Shown here: one piece after another, positions 1 to 5,911 of the stretch
Numbering within the stretch: position 1 is the stretch's first letter
Layout: every line of letters begins with the position of its first letter
Assembly: GCA_030052355.1 (NCBI GenBank)
Contig: JASIGS010000388.1
Coordinates: 1 to 6,417, forward strand
Length of the DNA: 6,417 nucleotides
From: Streptosporangiaceae bacterium
GTDB taxonomy: Bacteria > Actinomycetota > Actinomycetes > Streptosporangiales > Streptosporangiaceae
Direction: 5' to 3'
Program-made: the position numbers and the translations under genes
Notes under the pieces: model-generated
What the model saw: the letters and a program-made list of their open reading frames with translations, nothing else
Told to the model about the DNA's origin: nothing
Database searches by the model: none

Positions 1-215
1 GGCTCGCGGCGGGGCTGGCGGTGTCGCTGCTGGCGCTCGCCGTGCTGGTCGTCCTCGTCCTCATGGTGCTGCTGGCCCGCCGGTCCCGGGCCGAGTCGGC
101 AGCAGGATCAGCCGGCCCGCCGTCGGTGCAGGAGATGACCGTGCCGCTGCCCGAGCCGTTCGGCACCGTGGCGCTGCCGGCCGCTGAAGAGCTGCGAGAC
201 GCCCTGGACGACTAG
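1..215 (+). CDS. C-terminal end of an integral membrane protein (partial)
   Basis: The reading frame is open from the window's left edge (first full codon at base 3) to TAG at 213-215, so the gene begins outside. About 25 hydrophobic residues (Leu, Val and Ala rich) form one membrane helix. It is followed by the basic cluster ARRSR, which by the positive-inside rule puts the tail in the cytoplasm. The tail is about 45 residues, Pro/Ala/Glu rich, and ends in EELRDALDD. Third positions are almost all G or C, which supports real coding. A last transmembrane helix with a short polar tail would fit a transporter such as an MFS permease, but nothing visible identifies the family. GTG at 21 is an internal codon in this reading, not a start. 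The stop interlocks with that of the convergent gene. Confidence 0.7.
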   Translation, partial: LAAGLAVSLLALAVLVVLVLMVLLARRSRAESAAGSAGPPSVQEMTVPLPEPFGTVALPAAEELRDALDD

Positions 216-1219
216 TACTCGGCGAGCGTCATGGTGATCGCTGCCCCCGGTATGGGCATGCTCTCGGCCTCGTCGCGTATCGCGCTCCGGACCGCTGCGG
301 TTAGCGGCCCGCGGGCCCGGACGGATACCTTGCCGGCGCGCCGGCCCCAGGCGCCCACGACGCTGCCGTCGACGAGGAGCCCGTTCGGGTGGAACGTGTC
401 GGCCAGCGGGGCTTGCTGGCGCAGGCCCGGGCCGACGAACAGCAGGGTCTTGTCCTGTCCGAACAGGCGCAGGTCGGTTGCGACGAGGAACCGCACGCCG
501 CGCATCGGTTCGGCTGTCGCGACGGTCGTCTGGCAAGCCGCCAGGATCCACGCCTGGTGGCCGTCGTAGTCGACGGGCATCAGCTCCGGCGAGATCACGT
601 CAAAGGTCTGCTGAGCGTCTCGTGCTGACACGCCCGCCCACCAGGCGAATGCGGCGGGCGTCGTCGGCCCGAAGGCGCGGACGTGGCGGCGGCAGAGCTC
701 GATCCGTGCCACTTCCGGGTCGACCGACGGGCGAGGAAGCTCGAAGACGTCTGCCGAGCTGGTTGTCCAGCGAACGGCGAGCCGGCCGGTCGCGCAGACA
801 TCCCGATAGCGCTGCATCCCGCTGGCCGGCTGGCCGGCGAGTTGCCGGCATACCCGCTCGGCCCGATCCTCCAGCGCCTGCCGGGCGGCCGGATCACGGG
901 GGAGACGGCCCACGGTGAAGATGCCGAAGTCGTCCCTGGGCAGCACGTACACGGCCGCGCGCGGGCTGTAGGTCTGAATCAGCTGCGGGTGCTCCCAGGC
1001 CGACGGCTCGCATGCCGCCACCCGGGCGTGCAAGCCGAGCAGCGCATCACGCGGGGCGGAGTCCTGCAGGCCGACGTAAGCGGCATCGACGTAGGAGCGG
1101 GCCGGCAGGCGGCGGGAAATGTTGTTGACGGTCAGGCGGTAACTCACCGCCTGTGCCCGGGACACGCGCACCAGACAATGATGGGGCCAGCCGGTCGATG
1201 GCGCTTGCGCAATGGTCAT
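212..1219 (-). CDS. Winged-helix DNA-binding protein of the AlkZ-like (HTH_42) family
   Basis: This 335-residue protein looks like the actinobacterial winged-helix family that includes the DNA glycosylases AlkZ and YcaQ, and it is near the usual family length. Recognisable parts are the N-terminal VSRAQAVSYRL stretch, the helix around GLQDSAPRDALLGLHARV (residues 50-67), the winged-helix segment starting RAFGPTTPAAFAWWAGVS (181-198), and the C-terminal HPNGLLVDGSVVGAW block (277-291). The known glycosylases use a Q-x-Q or Q-x-D motif in the N-terminal helix. Here only Gln52-Asp53 is seen, so base-excision activity is uncertain and the protein may only bind DNA. ATG at 1219 has no clear ribosome site. 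GTG codons 17 and 19 are alternative starts, and homologues often begin near RVSRAQ. Its stop overlaps that of the convergent membrane gene. The 72 bases upstream separate it from a divergent gene. Confidence 0.85.
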   Translation of the reverse strand: MTIAQAPSTGWPHHCLVRVSRAQAVSYRLTVNNISRRLPARSYVDAAYVGLQDSAPRDALLGLHARVAACEPSAWEHPQLIQTYSPRAAVYVLPRDDFGIFTVGRLPRDPAARQALEDRAERVCRQLAGQPASGMQRYRDVCATGRLAVRWTTSSADVFELPRPSVDPEVARIELCRRHVRAFGPTTPAAFAWWAGVSARDAQQTFDVISPELMPVDYDGHQAWILAACQTTVATAEPMRGVRFLVATDLRLFGQDKTLLFVGPGLRQQAPLADTFHPNGLLVDGSVVGAWGRRAGKVSVRARGPLTAAVRSAIRDEAESMPIPGAAITMTLAEY

Positions 1220-1291
1220 CGCGGTATCGCATGTCTAGCGCTGAGGGCCAGCCAGGACTAGCGTCGGCTGCACAACTTTAGAGGGGGGACC

Positions 1292-1681
1292 ATGACTCAT
1301 CCAAATGAGGACCTACTGCGCCGCGGCTATGCGGCATTCGCATCGGGCGACATGGAGACGGTGCAGTCGATAATGGCCGATGACATCGCCTGGCACATCG
1401 GCGGCAGCAGTCAGATCTCCGGCGACTATCACGGCCATCCGGAGGTCCTGGCCTTCTTCGGCAGGGTATTCGAGATCAGCGGCGGGACCTTCCGGGTGGA
1501 CGTTCATGACGTGCTGGCCAACGACGAGCACGGCACGGTGCTCGTGACGGCCCACGGCGAGCGCGATGGGCACACCATGGCTGCCCGTGAGGTCCACATC
1601 TGGCATCTGGCGGACGGGAAGGGCACCGAGTTCTGGGGGTTCATAGAGAACCCGGACGAGGTCGACGCGTTCTTCGGCTGA
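1292..1681 (+). CDS. SnoaL-like / NTF2-fold family protein
   Basis: This small 129-residue cytoplasmic protein has the SnoaL-like NTF2 fold (cone-shaped alpha+beta barrel). The N-terminal helices read EDLLRRGYAAFASGDMETVQ (6-25), followed by the strand DDIAWHIGG (30-38), the loop SGDYHGHPEVLAFF (43-56), and the strands VDVHDVLANDEH, GTVLVTAHGE and REVHIWHLADGK. This order and length are usual for the family. Members range from polyketide cyclases and isomerases to ligand-binding proteins with no known reaction, so no substrate can be given. Possible pocket residues are His35, Tyr46, His47 and Trp115. The start is supported by a purine-rich ribosome site, GAGGGGGG at 1281-1288, just upstream of ATG. 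It is a single-gene unit: divergent from the AlkZ-like gene and convergent with the VOC gene, with an inverted repeat just after its stop. Confidence 0.88.
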   Translation: MTHPNEDLLRRGYAAFASGDMETVQSIMADDIAWHIGGSSQISGDYHGHPEVLAFFGRVFEISGGTFRVDVHDVLANDEHGTVLVTAHGERDGHTMAAREVHIWHLADGKGTEFWGFIENPDEVDAFFG

Positions 1682-1684
1682 GTC

Positions 1685-1719
1685 GAGGGCCGGGGTCTCC
1701 GGTAACCGCCCCGGCCTTC
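1685..1719. terminator. Bidirectional terminator-like hairpin between convergent genes
   Basis: GGCCGGGG at 1688-1695 is perfectly complementary to CCCCGGCC at 1709-1716, with a 13-base loop. A G-U pair plus A-T and G-C pairs extend the stem to 1685/1719. It lies in the 36-base gap between the SnoaL-like stop (1681) and the VOC stop (1718-1720), touching the latter. There is no T-run on either side, so this is not a textbook intrinsic terminator. Actinomycete terminators often lack the T-run, and the convergent position favours a terminator for both strands. Confidence 0.6.
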
Positions 1720-2401
1720 ATCCCCAGATCGCCAGGTCGACCTCGTTGCCTTCTGGGTCGGCGAGGGTCCACCAATCCGGCGCGTTGTCGTCGCTGACGA
1801 TCGTCCCGCCGGCTGCCAGCGCGGCTGCGATTCTCGCCTGCGCCCGGTCGTGAGGCACGTACAGGTCGATGTGGATGCGGTTGCGTTGCGGCCGCTCGGT
1901 GTCCATCTGCTGGAACCAGAACGACGGCCCGCGGCGATGGCGGTCGAGAAGGTCAGCGTCTTCGACCTCGTCATAGCCGAGCACCGCATGCCAGAACGGC
2001 CGCACCCGCGCGATGTCGAGCGCGTCGATCGCGACCTGGACATGCTGCACGACGGCCGGATCGGCGGGCGCCTGCAGGTCCCGTGCGGCCGCCGAGATCT
2101 GCCGGGCGAGATCGACATCCCGGCCGCTGAGGCCGCCGAACGAGCCGGGCTCCCCGCTGCCCAACCGGACGGTGACGCCTTCGGGGCGCAGGTCAACATC
2201 GGGATGGTGCCCCGCGGCCGCGGCCAGTTCGCCGATCGCCTGGACCAGGGATACGCCGGCACCGAATGAGCCGGTCTGGAAGTAGGCGCACGCGCAGTTC
2301 CCGCCCCACAGCACACGCCAGTCCTCGACACCGTCAGCGGCATAGAACTGCTCGGAACTGAGGCGGGAAGCGGCCCCTGCCCGTTCGTCTGGCTCGCTCA
2401 T
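1718..2401 (-). CDS. Fusion of pterin-4a-carbinolamine dehydratase-like and VOC (glyoxalase-like) domains
   Basis: This 227-residue protein has two domains. Residues 13-108 match the 4a-hydroxytetrahydrobiopterin dehydratase fold: EDWRVLWGG, a helix to AAAAGHHPDVDLRPEGVTV (with His65-His66-Pro67), then GGLSGRDVDLARQI. Residues 118-227 match a vicinal-oxygen-chelate domain of the Glyoxalase_6 type: VQVAIDALDIARVRPFWHAV, RIHIDLYV and ADPEGNEVDLAIW, with His177 and Glu220 as candidate metal ligands. This fusion is known in actinobacteria. In pterin dehydratases a third catalytic His precedes the GLS/GLT turn. Here that loop reads GSGEPGSFGGLS with no His and about three extra residues, so dehydratase activity is doubtful. 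ATG at 2401 is chosen because the longer reading from GTG 2488 would run through the divergent ArsR promoter and adds no domain. AGGG about 9 bases upstream is a weak ribosome site. Confidence 0.87.
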   Translation of the reverse strand: MSEPDERAGAASRLSSEQFYAADGVEDWRVLWGGNCACAYFQTGSFGAGVSLVQAIGELAAAAGHHPDVDLRPEGVTVRLGSGEPGSFGGLSGRDVDLARQISAAARDLQAPADPAVVQHVQVAIDALDIARVRPFWHAVLGYDEVEDADLLDRHRRGPSFWFQQMDTERPQRNRIHIDLYVPHDRAQARIAAALAAGGTIVSDDNAPDWWTLADPEGNEVDLAIWG

Positions 2402-2439
2402 GGTCGTGACCCTATACGGACCGGCACAGCCGTGACCCT
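2402..2439 (-). promoter_or_regulatory. Possible promoter/operator of the VOC fusion gene
   Basis: On the minus strand TAGGGT (2414-2409) or the overlapping TATAGG (2416-2411) could be a -10 element, which would place the transcript start within about three bases of the ATG at 2401. No convincing -35 is seen. The 9-base sequence CGTGACCCT occurs twice on the + strand, at 2405-2413 and 2431-2439, 26 bases apart. These copies fall over the -10 and the expected -35 position. The first copy is also part of the inverted repeat GGTC-GT-GACC (2402-2411). This may be a regulator site, but short repeats arise easily by chance. Confidence 0.25.
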
Positions 2440-2481
2440 TCCACGGCACGCAACGAGCAGCAACCCGGCCACCCGAGTGAC

Positions 2482-2515
2482 TAGACACATGCCGATATCG
2501 GAATATGATGGTCGG
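2482..2515 (+). promoter_or_regulatory. SigA-type promoter for the ArsR-SRPBCC operon, predicted leaderless
   Basis: TAGACA (2482-2487) and TATGAT (2504-2509) each differ from the consensus hexamers TTGACA and TATAAT by one base and are 16 bases apart. Counting from the -10 puts +1 at 2516, exactly the first base of the GTG that fits the ArsR N-terminus. No ribosome site precedes that GTG, as expected for leaderless translation, which is common in actinobacteria. Confidence 0.65.
2492..2501. promoter_or_regulatory. Palindrome in the promoter spacer, probable ArsR operator
   Basis: CCGATATCGG is a perfect 10-base palindrome lying wholly between the -35 and -10 elements of the ArsR promoter. 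ArsR-family dimers bind AT-centred palindromes at their own promoters, and a protein bound here would block RNA polymerase. Autorepression is inferred from position alone. Confidence 0.5.
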
Positions 2516-2866
2516 GTGGCCCGCGCTTCGACGACATCGGACGTCTTCAACGCCATTGCCGAGGCTGGCCGGCGCGCGATCCTCGACGCACTGATGACGG
2601 GCGAGAAGGCGGTCGGGGTCATCGTGGACGACCTGGCGATGTCCCAGCCCCAGGTGTCAAAGCACCTGCGGGTCCTCAGCGAGGTTGGGCTTGTCACGTG
2701 CCGGGCGGAGGGACGTCGCCGGCTGTATCGCCTGGAACCCGCACACTTCCGGCCGTTGCGCGAGTGGCTGGCCAAGTACGAGCTGGCGTGGAATGACCGA
2801 ATGGATCGGGTGGATGACTACCTCAGGGAGCTGCAACAACAAGGAGGGCGCAGCGGTGACCGCTAA
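2516..2866 (+). CDS. ArsR-family winged-helix transcriptional repressor
   Basis: This 116-residue repressor carries one ArsR winged helix-turn-helix. TTSDVFNAIAEAGRRAILDAL (residues 6-26) is the usual N-terminal helix pair, MSQPQVSKHLRVLSEVGLV (42-60) is the helix-turn-helix with recognition helix, and RAEGRRRLYRL (63-73) is the wing. The C-terminal helix ends DDYLRELQQQ. There is no metal-binding Cys pair in the recognition region (only Cys62), so it belongs to the metal-independent ArsR members found next to SRPBCC genes. GTG at 2516 is chosen because related proteins begin ARATTTSDVFNAIAE and because the promoter predicts transcription from this base. An in-frame ATG at 2489 would put the -10 element inside the gene. 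It overlaps the SRPBCC gene by 11 bases, so the two form an operon, and it probably represses both. Confidence 0.9.
   Translation: MARASTTSDVFNAIAEAGRRAILDALMTGEKAVGVIVDDLAMSQPQVSKHLRVLSEVGLVTCRAEGRRRLYRLEPAHFRPLREWLAKYELAWNDRMDRVDDYLRELQQQGGRSGDR
2841..2848 (+). promoter_or_regulatory. Strong ribosome binding site setting the SRPBCC start
   Basis: AAGGAGGG lies inside the end of the ArsR coding region and is an excellent Shine-Dalgarno match, eight bases from GTG at 2856. It fixes the start of the downstream gene and implies translational coupling. In the ArsR frame the same bases fall in the codons for the Gln/Gly-rich tail. Confidence 0.8.
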
Positions 2867-3842
2867 CCGGCATGGATCGGCGCACGTCGAGTTCCCGAAC
2901 GATCTCGAGATCGTCCTCACCCGGGAGTTCGACGCTCCGGTCGAACTCGTCTTTGACGTCTTGACGAAGCCGGAGCATGTGATCAAGACCATCGCCCCAT
3001 ACGGAGAAGAGGTGCGGGTCTGCTCGATCGACCTGCGCGTCGGAGGCAACTACCACTTCGTCTTCGTGGCAGAAGACGGAAGAGAGATGTCGTTTCGGGG
3101 AACCTTCCTGGAGGTCGAGCCGCCGACCAGGACCGCCCAGACGTGGATCTTCGACGGTTGGCCAGATGTGGAGGCCGTCGAGTCGACGGATCTGCACGAA
3201 ACTGACGGGGTCACGAAGCTGACGTACCGGCTGGCGTTCCGGGACAAGGCCGGCCGCGACCACATGACCAAGACCGACGGCCTCGCGGCGAACTTCGACA
3301 ACGTGGAAGATCTCTTGAGGTCACTGCTCCGTCCAGCGGAAACGACGCCTGGCCGGCACGGACCGGCGCGCATCGAGTTCCCGAGTGACCTCGAGGTTGT
3401 CTTCACCCGCGAGTTCCGCGCTCCGATCGAGCTCGTGTTCGACGTACTGACCAAGCCCGAGCATGTCCGCAAATGGGGCGCCACACCCCCGGACCGGATG
3501 ACGGAGTGCTCGATCGACCTGCGCGTCGGAGGGAACTACCACCATGTCTTCGTGACGGCGGACGGAACCGAGTGCTCGTTCCGCGGAACCTACCTGGAGA
3601 TCGAGCCGCCGATCCGGACCGTGGAGACGTGGCTGTTCGAGGGCTGGCCGGATGCGGAGGCGGTGGAGACCGTGGAACTGCACGAAGCTAACGGCGTGAC
3701 GACCCTGACGATGAGGCTGGCGTTCCGCGACAAGGCTGGCCGTGACCATATGACCAGGTTCGACGGCCAGCAGGAGAGCTTCGACGCGATGGAGGACATC
3801 CTCAGGTCACTGGTCGATCCGGCGGAAGCGGTCTCTGACTAA
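2856..3842 (+). CDS. Tandem two-domain SRPBCC (AHSA1-like) protein
   Basis: This 328-residue protein is built of two copies of an SRPBCC/AHSA1-like domain, residues about 10-160 and 172-322. Each reads FPxDLExV, TREFxAPxELVFDVLTKPEH, CSIDLRVGGNYH, SFRGTxLExEPP, then GWPD, LAFRDKAGRDHMT and a final helix. A gapless hand alignment gives about 106 identities in 157 positions. The family has a helix-grip fold with a hydrophobic cavity, and members next to ArsR genes are usually single domains of about 150 residues, with unknown ligand. Copy 2 keeps HVRKWG, close to the family's usual Trp-containing motif. Copy 1 has HVIKTIAPYGEE there and has lost the Trp, so the two pockets may differ. The start is set by AAGGAGG. 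The gene overlaps ArsR by 11 bases, and its TAA interlocks with the stop of the convergent gene. Confidence 0.88.
   Translation: MTANRHGSAHVEFPNDLEIVLTREFDAPVELVFDVLTKPEHVIKTIAPYGEEVRVCSIDLRVGGNYHFVFVAEDGREMSFRGTFLEVEPPTRTAQTWIFDGWPDVEAVESTDLHETDGVTKLTYRLAFRDKAGRDHMTKTDGLAANFDNVEDLLRSLLRPAETTPGRHGPARIEFPSDLEVVFTREFRAPIELVFDVLTKPEHVRKWGATPPDRMTECSIDLRVGGNYHHVFVTADGTECSFRGTYLEIEPPIRTVETWLFEGWPDAEAVETVELHEANGVTTLTMRLAFRDKAGRDHMTRFDGQQESFDAMEDILRSLVDPAEAVSD
2871..3356 (+). repeat. Internal gene duplication, copy 1 (486-base unit)
   Basis: This is the first of two direct, in-frame copies with a period of 486 bases (162 codons) inside the SRPBCC gene. The longest perfect match I noticed is 26 bases at 3021-3046, repeated at 3507-3532. 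The protein copies are about two thirds identical without gaps, so the duplication is not very recent. Confidence 0.8.
3357..3842 (+). repeat. Internal gene duplication, copy 2 (486-base unit)
   Basis: This is the second in-frame copy of the SRPBCC unit, ending at the stop codon. It opens with HGPARIEFPSDLE, matching HGSAHVEFPNDLE of copy 1. It keeps the more family-typical sequence after the KPEH motif, so it probably resembles the ancestral domain more closely. Confidence 0.8.
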
Positions 3843-5911
3843 CCGGCTGTCTCGCGGACACGGAAGCGGCGCTGCTCGAGCGCTGCCCGCAGCACCTTCC
3901 GCGCCAGACGGTCGATGCCGTCTTTGTCCCCCGCACTGTCGACGGCTGAGATGAAGGCGTCGAGTGTCAGTGCGCGCTTGGTGGTGGGAACCTCTCGGGT
4001 TGCCTCGGTTATGGCGGCGAACGCCTTGCCGAGCGCACCCGATGGCTCGGCGATTCCGAGCTTCGCTCGCCATGGAGCCCCCGCGGGTGCGTCGGCCAGC
4101 ACGTCCTCGACGCGCTCAGGCCCGCCCGCCACGGCCTCCGCCAGAGCCTGGGCGAACGAGGTGAGGATGGTCACTTCATCGATGTCCAGCGGTTGTGGCG
4201 TCGCCCCGGCGGGGATCGAGCTCGCCGGTCTTGAGTCCGCCGGCGCAGCCCGGATCTGGGAAATGCCTACCTCGAACCAGTCGGTTACGTTGTCGACGGG
4301 CTGGCGTCCATCGATGGTCCGCCGTCCTCCGCGGCCTCCGCACGTCGTGACCAGCACGGCCTGAGCCCCGCCCTCGAGGGCAATCTCTCGCGTGCCGCGG
4401 CTCGGGTCCTTCCACAGCGCCACCACCGGCGAGGCATCCCGCCCCGGAGGTCGCGAGCGCTGTGCCATCCCAAACGAGGTCAGGGTCAGTACGGCAGAGC
4501 CGGGGTCGTCGGCCAGCACGCTGGCGTAGCGCGCCGCCCAGCGGGAGCCGAGCTGGGGACCATCCAGCAGCAGCGCCAGCACGATGGTCGGCCCCACTGA
4601 TCGCAGGATCTCGGCGACGTCGTCGATCTGGGCCAGATCCTCACACACCAGTGAGGCGAGGGTGATCTCCTCACCGAGTTCCAGGAACTGGAGCTCCTGG
4701 CGGGGCACTTCGATGCCCTCCCACCAGCGCACGTGCGGGTGCAGCGCACTTCCGAGCCGGTACTGGTAGATCTGTCCCTCATCCAGGGCCCATCGGTGAA
4801 ATTTGTGCTGACGGATGTGAAGCCACCGATCGCCGGCCGAAGTCGGCAGCGGCGAACCCTTGACGAGGACCGGGTTGATGCCCGTATGTACCCAGTTGCG
4901 GGGGAGGCGGCCCGGCTCCGCTGAGCTTTGACGCACTCCGGCGGTCAGGTGGATCACACCGTGGCTGGCCAGCACCGCCTCGAGGTCGTCGATGTCGGCC
5001 TCATCGACAGCGCTCTCGGGCAGGCACACAGACTCGACGCTCTCGACTTCGTCTCGAGCGGCGACGAGCAAGCGGTCTACCAGGTCCAGATCGAGCCGTT
5101 CCGACGGAACGAACTCGAACAGGCCAAAGGTCTCGCCGGCGAAGTCCTGTACCGAGCCCTCGGCGGCACGGAAATCGGACTCGCGGACCCGAAGAGGCCA
5201 CGGGAGCAGCAGCAGGTTGGCGTGGTCGGTCCGAGGGTCAGTACCGGCGTGCCGGGCGGGTACCTTGTACCAGCGAACATCCACCACGCCCCGTTGCAGG
5301 CAGGCGTAGCGTGACAACGACCGGATCGAGGTCCCGTTCGGTGTCGTGCGGGCTTTCGGCAGCACTCTCAGGAAACCACCAGGGAGTCGGGCCAGCGATC
5401 CCGATCGTGCCAGGAGCTCCCGGCCACGGGCTCGAAAGATGCAACCCGGGCCGCCCGCGGAATCGAGGGCCACACCCAGCCCGGCGCAGGCTTCATCAGC
5501 CACGGCGTGCAGGGTAAGAATCGCTTCGCACAATCGCCAGTCTCGGCCTTCGGCCACATCGTCGAGGGGTGTGTCGCTGCGGTCGCGGAGGACACTCCAC
5601 TCCTCGGCCACCAGGTCAGGGGCCGAGCCCCGGGGATCCTCCGCCCACGCGCTCCACTGCCGGCCTGCCTCCTCAACAGCCTCGGACCAGCGGCCGAGCC
5701 GACGCGGCGGCCACTCCACCGAACGAGGCGGGGGAAACAGCAAGCGATACAGCTGTGTGCGCTCGAGGATCACCTCTGTGAAAGCGAAAACATCCGGTGG
5801 CCATTCGAGGAGCCCATCCGCGATGGGAACTGCGGCCGTGGCTTGCCACGAGCCCGCCAGAGTGAGAGTGCGCTGGCCGCTGTGCGAGCCAGGCCAGCTA
5901 GCGGTTGTCAT
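3839..5911 (-). CDS. Large unnamed protein with a central nitrilase-like (carbon-nitrogen hydrolase) domain
   Basis: I do not recognise a named family. Numbering from ATG 5911 (690 residues), the middle looks like the nitrilase superfamily: NLLLLPWPLRV (232-242), a candidate catalytic Glu299 in VCLPES, Lys370 in RQHKFHRW with Glu378 eight residues on, and Cys423 in SLVCEDLAQ. A hydrophobic strand TIVLALLLDGP (442-452) and ARYASVLADD (460-469) follow, as in nitrilases after the nucleophile. The order E-K-E-C and the spacings fit. The N-terminal 230 residues include LTLHAVADEACAGLGVAL (132-149) and match nothing I know. The last 110 look helical. No signal peptide or membrane segment is seen, so it is probably cytoplasmic. 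The start is uncertain: GTG 5944, GTG 5929 and ATG 5920 are also in frame, and GGAGG at 5923-5927 suits a downstream start but sits 11 bases from 5911. It follows the SDR gene on the same strand by about 80 bases. Confidence 0.75.
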   Translation of the reverse strand: MTTASWPGSHSGQRTLTLAGSWQATAAVPIADGLLEWPPDVFAFTEVILERTQLYRLLFPPPRSVEWPPRRLGRWSEAVEEAGRQWSAWAEDPRGSAPDLVAEEWSVLRDRSDTPLDDVAEGRDWRLCEAILTLHAVADEACAGLGVALDSAGGPGCIFRARGRELLARSGSLARLPGGFLRVLPKARTTPNGTSIRSLSRYACLQRGVVDVRWYKVPARHAGTDPRTDHANLLLLPWPLRVRESDFRAAEGSVQDFAGETFGLFEFVPSERLDLDLVDRLLVAARDEVESVESVCLPESAVDEADIDDLEAVLASHGVIHLTAGVRQSSAEPGRLPRNWVHTGINPVLVKGSPLPTSAGDRWLHIRQHKFHRWALDEGQIYQYRLGSALHPHVRWWEGIEVPRQELQFLELGEEITLASLVCEDLAQIDDVAEILRSVGPTIVLALLLDGPQLGSRWAARYASVLADDPGSAVLTLTSFGMAQRSRPPGRDASPVVALWKDPSRGTREIALEGGAQAVLVTTCGGRGGRRTIDGRQPVDNVTDWFEVGISQIRAAPADSRPASSIPAGATPQPLDIDEVTILTSFAQALAEAVAGGPERVEDVLADAPAGAPWRAKLGIAEPSGALGKAFAAITEATREVPTTKRALTLDAFISAVDSAGDKDGIDRLARKVLRAALEQRRFRVRETAG

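Noticed and set aside
683..1261. Open frame of 192 codons on + across the AlkZ-like gene
   Set aside because: It is antisense to a well-supported family member and encodes a low-complexity Arg/Gly/Ala-rich product with no motif. Such frames are common opposite high-GC genes.
1235..1263. CTAGCG direct repeat (1235-1240 and 1258-1263) in the divergent AlkZ/SnoaL region
   Set aside because: Six-base repeats are expected by chance, and I could not fit a convincing -10/-35 pair for either gene here.
1504..2343. Open frame of 279 codons on - overlapping the VOC and SnoaL-like genes
   Set aside because: It is Ser/Arg/Pro-rich, has no family features, and overlaps two real genes in other frames. 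It is a codon-bias artefact.
2402..2488. Longer VOC fusion reading from GTG 2488
   Set aside because: The extra 29 residues add no domain and run through the divergent promoter region. ATG 2401 starts a normal-length first domain.
2432..2515. Longer ArsR reading from GTG 2432 or ATG 2489
   Set aside because: These extensions contain the predicted promoter and operator and add residues absent from the family. GTG 2516 matches the family N-terminus.
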